From: an archaeon
GTDB taxonomy: Archaea > Thermoproteota > Nitrososphaeria_A > Caldarchaeales > Wolframiiraptoraceae
Direction of reading: 5' to 3'
DNA length: 8,546 nt
NCBI GenBank assembly: GCA_029258815.1
Contig: JAPDJZ010000049.1
Span: 1 to 8,546, forward strand
Position 1 is the first letter of the stretch. Each line of letters begins with the position of its first letter. The position numbers and the translations under genes are program-made. Below, piece by piece: positions 5,811 through 8,546 of this stretch. Below the pieces are notes generated by a model. It did not search any database, was not told the DNA's origin, and saw nothing but the letters and a program-made list of their open reading frames with translations.

Positions 5811-6353
5811 ATGATAAGGGCGGAGCTGATTCAGGAGAACATAATCGTCTGGGACGTGGAGAGCGGCAGAGAGCTGTATAGGCTCGGATACTATGGGAAG
5901 CCGCTCGGCATATCGAAGCCCCGATCCCTAGACTTCAACGCGCCGCTAATCTTGGACATAATCGAGGCCGTCTATCTAATGGAGAAGAACATCCTCGAGG
6001 TGTGCGAGGGCGATAGAAAGCTGAGCCTAGACGAGCTCGTGAAGCGAGCCGAGAAGCATTACGAGAACTTTAGGGAGAGATATCTCGTCTACAAGGATCT
6101 TAGGGATAGGGGATTCATAGTAACGCCGGGGATAAAGTTCGGAAGCGACTTCGCGGTCTACAGGATCGGCCCCGGACTGGAGCACGCCCCGTTTATCGTT
6201 CAGGTTAAGCTTCCGCAGGAGAAGCTTTCCGCCTTGGATATAGTTAGGTCTGGAAGGCTCGCCACGACGGTCAGGAAGTACTTCACGATAGCCGTTCCGG
6301 AAGCCGGTAAGGATAGAGTCTCCTACATCCTCTTCGATTGGTGGAGAGCTTAG
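5811..6353 (+). CDS. endA: tRNA-splicing endonuclease EndA
   Basis: EndA cuts the bulge-helix-bulge at intron borders in precursor tRNAs, leaving a cyclic phosphate. The 180-residue length is that of the single-domain alpha4 (homotetrameric) archaeal form. The C-terminal nuclease domain contains YLVYKDLRDRGFIVTPGIKFG (91-111) and the catalytic triad Y117, H125 and K156, in FAVYRIGPGLEHAPF and VRKYF. These positions nearly match Tyr115, His125 and Lys156 of the Methanocaldococcus jannaschii enzyme. The end YILFDWWRA fits the family C-terminus. Start ATG 5811 has CGGGGA just upstream and lies 10 bases after the DUF47 stop. The stop is shared, tail to tail, with that of proC (TTAG at 6350-6353). 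Because the organism could also encode a structural paralogue (alpha2beta2 type), the oligomeric state is inference. Confidence 0.95.
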   Translation: MIRAELIQENIIVWDVESGRELYRLGYYGKPLGISKPRSLDFNAPLILDIIEAVYLMEKNILEVCEGDRKLSLDELVKRAEKHYENFRERYLVYKDLRDRGFIVTPGIKFGSDFAVYRIGPGLEHAPFIVQVKLPQEKLSALDIVRSGRLATTVRKYFTIAVPEAGKDRVSYILFDWWRA

Positions 6354-7156
6354 CGGAGGAGGTCGTTCAGCCTCTCGGCTATCTCCTTAGCCCTCTTGGT
6401 TGCCGCCTCCACCGCCTTCATGACGGCGGTCCTCACGCCGCCCTCCTCGAGGTAGAAGATCCCTTCGATCGTGGTCCCGCCCGGAGTCAGCACCATTTCC
6501 TTTATAGTCGACGGGTGGAGCTCCTCCTCTAGGAAGAGCTTAGCCGTCCCGTAGACCGTGTATGCCGAGGATCTATAGGCTAGATCCCTGGGAAGCCCGA
6601 CCTTCAAGCCCGCGTACGCCATGGCCTCGATCAGGAGGGCTACGTACGCCGGCCCGCTTCCGCTCAGAGCCGTTATCGCGTCCATGAGCTCCTCCTCGAC
6701 CTCCATATACTCCCCGAGCTCTCCCAAGATTTCTTGAACCGCCTTCACGTCCTCCTCATTCACGTTCGACCCCCTGCAGTACGCCGTGAAGCTGGCCTTG
6801 ACCATGAGGCCCACGTTCGGCATGGCCCTTATCACCTTGGCCCTCGGGGCCAGCGACTCTATCTTCGAGATCGGGACCGCGGCCGCGACCGAGATCAGGA
6901 TCTTATCCTCGAGGAGGTCGGAGACCTCGCCCAGAACCTCGGAGACCTTATACGGCTTAACCGCTAGGAAGACTACGCTGGACGACTCCGCGACCAGCCT
7001 GTTATCCCTCGTTACCTCGACCCCGAGATCCTCCAGATGCCTTATCCTCTCGATCCTCCTCCTCGACGCTATCACCCTATACTTCCCGGAAGCGGCGAGA
7101 GCCTTCGCGATGGCGGATCCTATCTGACCGGCTCCTATAACCCCGACCCTAAGCAT
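6350..7156 (-). CDS. proC: Pyrroline-5-carboxylate reductase
   Basis: ProC reduces pyrroline-5-carboxylate to proline with NAD(P)H, the last step of proline synthesis. The 268-residue protein is full length. It shows GAGQIG (8-13) of the Rossmann fold, SRR at 31-33 favouring NADPH, AVKP (65-68), RAMPNVG (110-116), the family signature region ALSGSGPAYVALLIEAM (163-179) and LTPGGTTIEG (223-232). A Cys in TAYCRGS replaces a commonly small residue but is away from the active site. Start ATG 7156 has no Shine-Dalgarno; a TATA-like CTTAATAG 25-32 bases upstream suggests a leaderless message. It lies 37 bases after the egsA stop on the same strand, so readthrough from egsA is also possible. Confidence 0.97.
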   Translation of the reverse strand: MLRVGVIGAGQIGSAIAKALAASGKYRVIASRRRIERIRHLEDLGVEVTRDNRLVAESSSVVFLAVKPYKVSEVLGEVSDLLEDKILISVAAAVPISKIESLAPRAKVIRAMPNVGLMVKASFTAYCRGSNVNEEDVKAVQEILGELGEYMEVEEELMDAITALSGSGPAYVALLIEAMAYAGLKVGLPRDLAYRSSAYTVYGTAKLFLEEELHPSTIKEMVLTPGGTTIEGIFYLEEGGVRTAVMKAVEAATKRAKEIAERLNDLLR

Positions 7157-7180
7157 CTTGGGGATTCGAAGACCCTTCAG

Positions 7181-7188
7181 CTATTAAG
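7181..7188 (-). promoter_or_regulatory. TATA box for proC
   Basis: On the minus strand this reads CTTAATAG, preceded by the A-rich AAAAATT (BRE-like), centred about 28 bases before the proC ATG. It would give a leaderless or 1-2 base leader transcript even though egsA lies just upstream on the same strand. Confidence 0.55.
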
Positions 7189-7193
7189 AATTT

Positions 7194-8306
7194 TTAGACC
7201 AGCTTGGCGTGCTTCAGGATCTCCGCGGCATCCTCCTCATCCGGCTTAAACTTGTGAAGGATGGTGTATCGCTTCGGCCTAATCCTCCACGCGCGGGCTA
7301 TGGCTCTCCTCATAACCTCGATCGGAATCCCGGCCTCCCTGAGATCGCTCGGCGCTCCGGCCATCGAGACATAGCTTCTAATGGCTTCGGGATCGTATCT
7401 CCCACCCCTCCACCAGTTAGGATTCTTCAGCTTATGGTAGGCCGCCATGGCTAGGGTTCCGAGGGCGCACTGGATTCCGTGGCGAAGCCTCCTCCCGAGG
7501 GCCATGTCGAGGTAGTGGCTTATCAGATGCTCGCTTCCCGAGGCGGGTCTGGAGGATTCGACGAGCATCATCGCCGCGCCGGAGTTCACGAGGGCTCTAA
7601 CGAGGGGCTCGAGGCATCCGAGGGGAGATCTCTTATCAACTAGGCAGTCTATAAGCTCGTTGAGCGATCCTAGGATGAGCTTCTCGGCGGTCTCGCAGTA
7701 GGGCTCGCCCAGCTCATCCCTCCCGAGCTGCCAATCCTTTATCGAGACTATCTTGGCCAAGATGTCGCCGTAACCCGACGCTATTAGATCCCCGGGGGCT
7801 GATCGGAGAATCGAGAGGTCTATTATTGCCGCTCGCGGAGATCTGGCGAGTATAGACTTTCTCCTACCCTCTAGGAAGAGGGAGACTATCGGCGAGACCA
7901 TCCCGTCGTGGGAAGGGGCCGTGGGTACCGCGATGAAGTCGGATCTCAGCCTGTAAGCCGCGTATTTCGCGGCGTCTATCACCGTTCCGCCGCCGACCCC
8001 CAGAATAGTCTTAGCCCCCCCGGCTTCCCCAAGTTTTTCTTCCGCCTCTCGAAAGGTTGGGGACTCGATGAGAACGCCCCTGGCCCCAAGCTTCTCCTCA
8101 ACCAGCCTGCCAGCGATATTGCGGGTGAGGGGGTCGTAGAAGACGGCGAACGGGGGCTTGAGCCCCAGATCCTCCAATACTTCTAAAGCCTCTCCAATAG
8201 GCCCAATAAGGATGTTTTTAAGAGTCCGCTCGTGCCTGAAGCCGCAGCCGCACTCCTCCGCGGATCTCAAATCTTCTCCGAAATCGAGGATTTTTAAGCC
8301 CCTCAA
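7194..8306 (-). CDS. egsA: sn-Glycerol-1-phosphate dehydrogenase
   Basis: This enzyme reduces dihydroxyacetone phosphate to sn-glycerol-1-phosphate, the backbone of archaeal ether lipids. Over 370 residues: GVGGGTVIDAAKY (103-115) binds NAD(P)H, FIAVPTAPSHDG (124-135) follows, and the zinc ligands of the family are D181 (GYGDILAK), H260 (SGSEHLISH) and H276 (LRHGIQ). SSRPASGSEH (251-260) and IRPKRYTIL (342-350) are typical of archaeal members. The N-terminus is odd: a CGCGFRH motif (19-25) recalls the AraM-like bacterial branch of the family. The TTG start at 8306 has GGGAGAGG directly upstream; TTG at codon 13, five bases after GGAGA, is an alternative. A dehydrogenase for another polyol phosphate is possible but less likely given the archaeal setting. 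Confidence 0.9.
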   Translation of the reverse strand: MRGLKILDFGEDLRSAEECGCGFRHERTLKNILIGPIGEALEVLEDLGLKPPFAVFYDPLTRNIAGRLVEEKLGARGVLIESPTFREAEEKLGEAGGAKTILGVGGGTVIDAAKYAAYRLRSDFIAVPTAPSHDGMVSPIVSLFLEGRRKSILARSPRAAIIDLSILRSAPGDLIASGYGDILAKIVSIKDWQLGRDELGEPYCETAEKLILGSLNELIDCLVDKRSPLGCLEPLVRALVNSGAAMMLVESSRPASGSEHLISHYLDMALGRRLRHGIQCALGTLAMAAYHKLKNPNWWRGGRYDPEAIRSYVSMAGAPSDLREAGIPIEVMRRAIARAWRIRPKRYTILHKFKPDEEDAAEILKHAKLV

Positions 8307-8322
8307 CCTCTCCCGGGATATG

Positions 8323-8337
8323 AGAAGTTAGACTTCT
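8323..8337. repeat. Inverted repeat AGAAGT-TAG-ACTTCT upstream of egsA
   Basis: Perfect 6-base arms with a 3-base centre lie 17 bases upstream of the egsA TTG. A weak minus-strand TATA-like GATTTAAG (8336-8343) overlaps the outer edge, so the palindrome would fill the space between TATA box and transcription start, a common place for archaeal repressor operators. Part of it, GTTAGAC (8327-8333), recurs at 8349-8355, exactly 22 bases away. Confidence 0.45.
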
Positions 8338-8362
8338 TAAATCAAGCGGTTAGACGAATAAA

Positions 8363-8370
8363 CTTAAAAG
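8363..8370 (+). promoter_or_regulatory. TATA box for the acidic-protein gene
   Basis: CTTAAAAG, preceded by the A-rich CGAATAAA, is centred about 30 bases before the ATG at 8396. No Shine-Dalgarno precedes that ATG, which again fits a very short leader. Confidence 0.5.
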
Positions 8371-8373
8371 CGA

Positions 8374-8397
8374 TCAGATTTCAGGTGAATCTGAAAT
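8374..8397. repeat. Two overlapping inverted repeats just before the start codon
   Basis: TCAGATT (8374-8380) pairs with AATCTGA (8388-8394), and ATTTCAG (8378-8384) pairs with CTGAAAT (8391-8397), which includes the AT of the start codon. The two pairings exclude each other. The site lies downstream of the TATA box and spans the predicted transcription start, so an operator is more likely than an RNA switch in such a short leader. Confidence 0.5.
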
Positions 8398-8546
8398 GCC
8401 TAAGCGCGTCATAATCCGGGACTCGGACCTCGAGGAAGCCGAGCCCGTGGTAGAGCCCGTTGATGAGGTTGTGGAGGAGGTTTCGGAAGAGGCCGCGGCC
8501 GAGGCCGAGAGGGGGGCGGAGGCCGAGCTTGAGAAGGCGACCGCGG
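8396..8546 (+). CDS. N-terminus of an unidentified acidic protein (runs off the window)
   Basis: Fifty codons are visible from ATG 8396. After a short basic start (MPKRVIIRDSDLEEAEP) the peptide becomes a low-complexity run of Glu, Ala and Val, probably disordered or helical, with no signal peptide or membrane segment. Acidic tails like this occur at the N-terminus of many archaeal proteins, so the family cannot be named from this part. Reading-frame quality is good: no stop, archaeal codon use, and a TATA box at the right distance. It is divergent from egsA across an 89-base region holding several inverted repeats that could control either gene. Confidence 0.7.
   Translation, partial: MPKRVIIRDSDLEEAEPVVEPVDEVVEEVSEEAAAEAERGAEAELEKATA

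Noticed and set aside
7157..7193. T-rich terminator between egsA and proC.
   Set aside because: The A/T stretch on the minus strand is AAAAATTCTTAATAG, better read as BRE plus TATA; no clear T-run follows the egsA stop.

Overview
The window is archaeal and probably comes from a thermophile of the TACK group. Three things support this: a glycerol-1-phosphate dehydrogenase (ether-lipid backbone enzyme), an archaeal-type tRNA-splicing endonuclease, and a short archaeal/eukaryotic-type glycyl-tRNA synthetase. Promoters look like archaeal TATA boxes placed just upstream of start codons, arginine is mostly AGG/AGA, and proteins are rich in E/K/R. The adjacent pair of eukaryote-like E1 enzyme and small RING protein recalls the ubiquitin-like locus described in Candidatus Caldiarchaeum subterraneum (Caldarchaeales/'Aigarchaeota'). 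That lineage is my best guess; it is an inference from gene order recalled from the literature, not a database result.

Region 1 (1-1879, + strand): the tail of the first coding stretch is a fragment of an MTA/SAH-deaminase-like amidohydrolase. It stops abruptly at the point where the N-terminal sequence of an E1-like activating enzyme begins in another frame with no initiator codon, so this looks like a breakpoint or sequence error. E1, a small RING-finger protein and a coiled-coil protein follow as a tight operon, joined by two TTGA stop/start overlaps. No ubiquitin-like modifier, E2 or JAMM deubiquitinase is visible in the window.

Region 2 (1869-3565): a long coiled-coil protein on the minus strand meets the first coiled-coil gene tail to tail. 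It diverges from a four-helix membrane protein carrying a C-terminal RING finger, whose zinc-ligand spacing is almost the same as in the small RING protein. Together these five genes look like an enlarged archaeal ubiquitin-like module: activating enzyme, one soluble and one membrane-anchored candidate E3, and two coiled-coil partners of unknown role.

Region 3 (3597-6353, + strand): housekeeping genes for glycyl-tRNA synthetase, a PhoU-like DUF47 protein with its own promoter, and tRNA-splicing endonuclease EndA.

Region 4 (6350-8306, - strand): pyrroline-5-carboxylate reductase and sn-glycerol-1-phosphate dehydrogenase. A short divergent intergenic region with several inverted repeats (8307-8395) separates them from the start of an unidentified, very acidic protein that runs off the window.

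There is no intergenic stretch over 300 bases, and I see no tRNA, rRNA, CRISPR array or insertion sequence.
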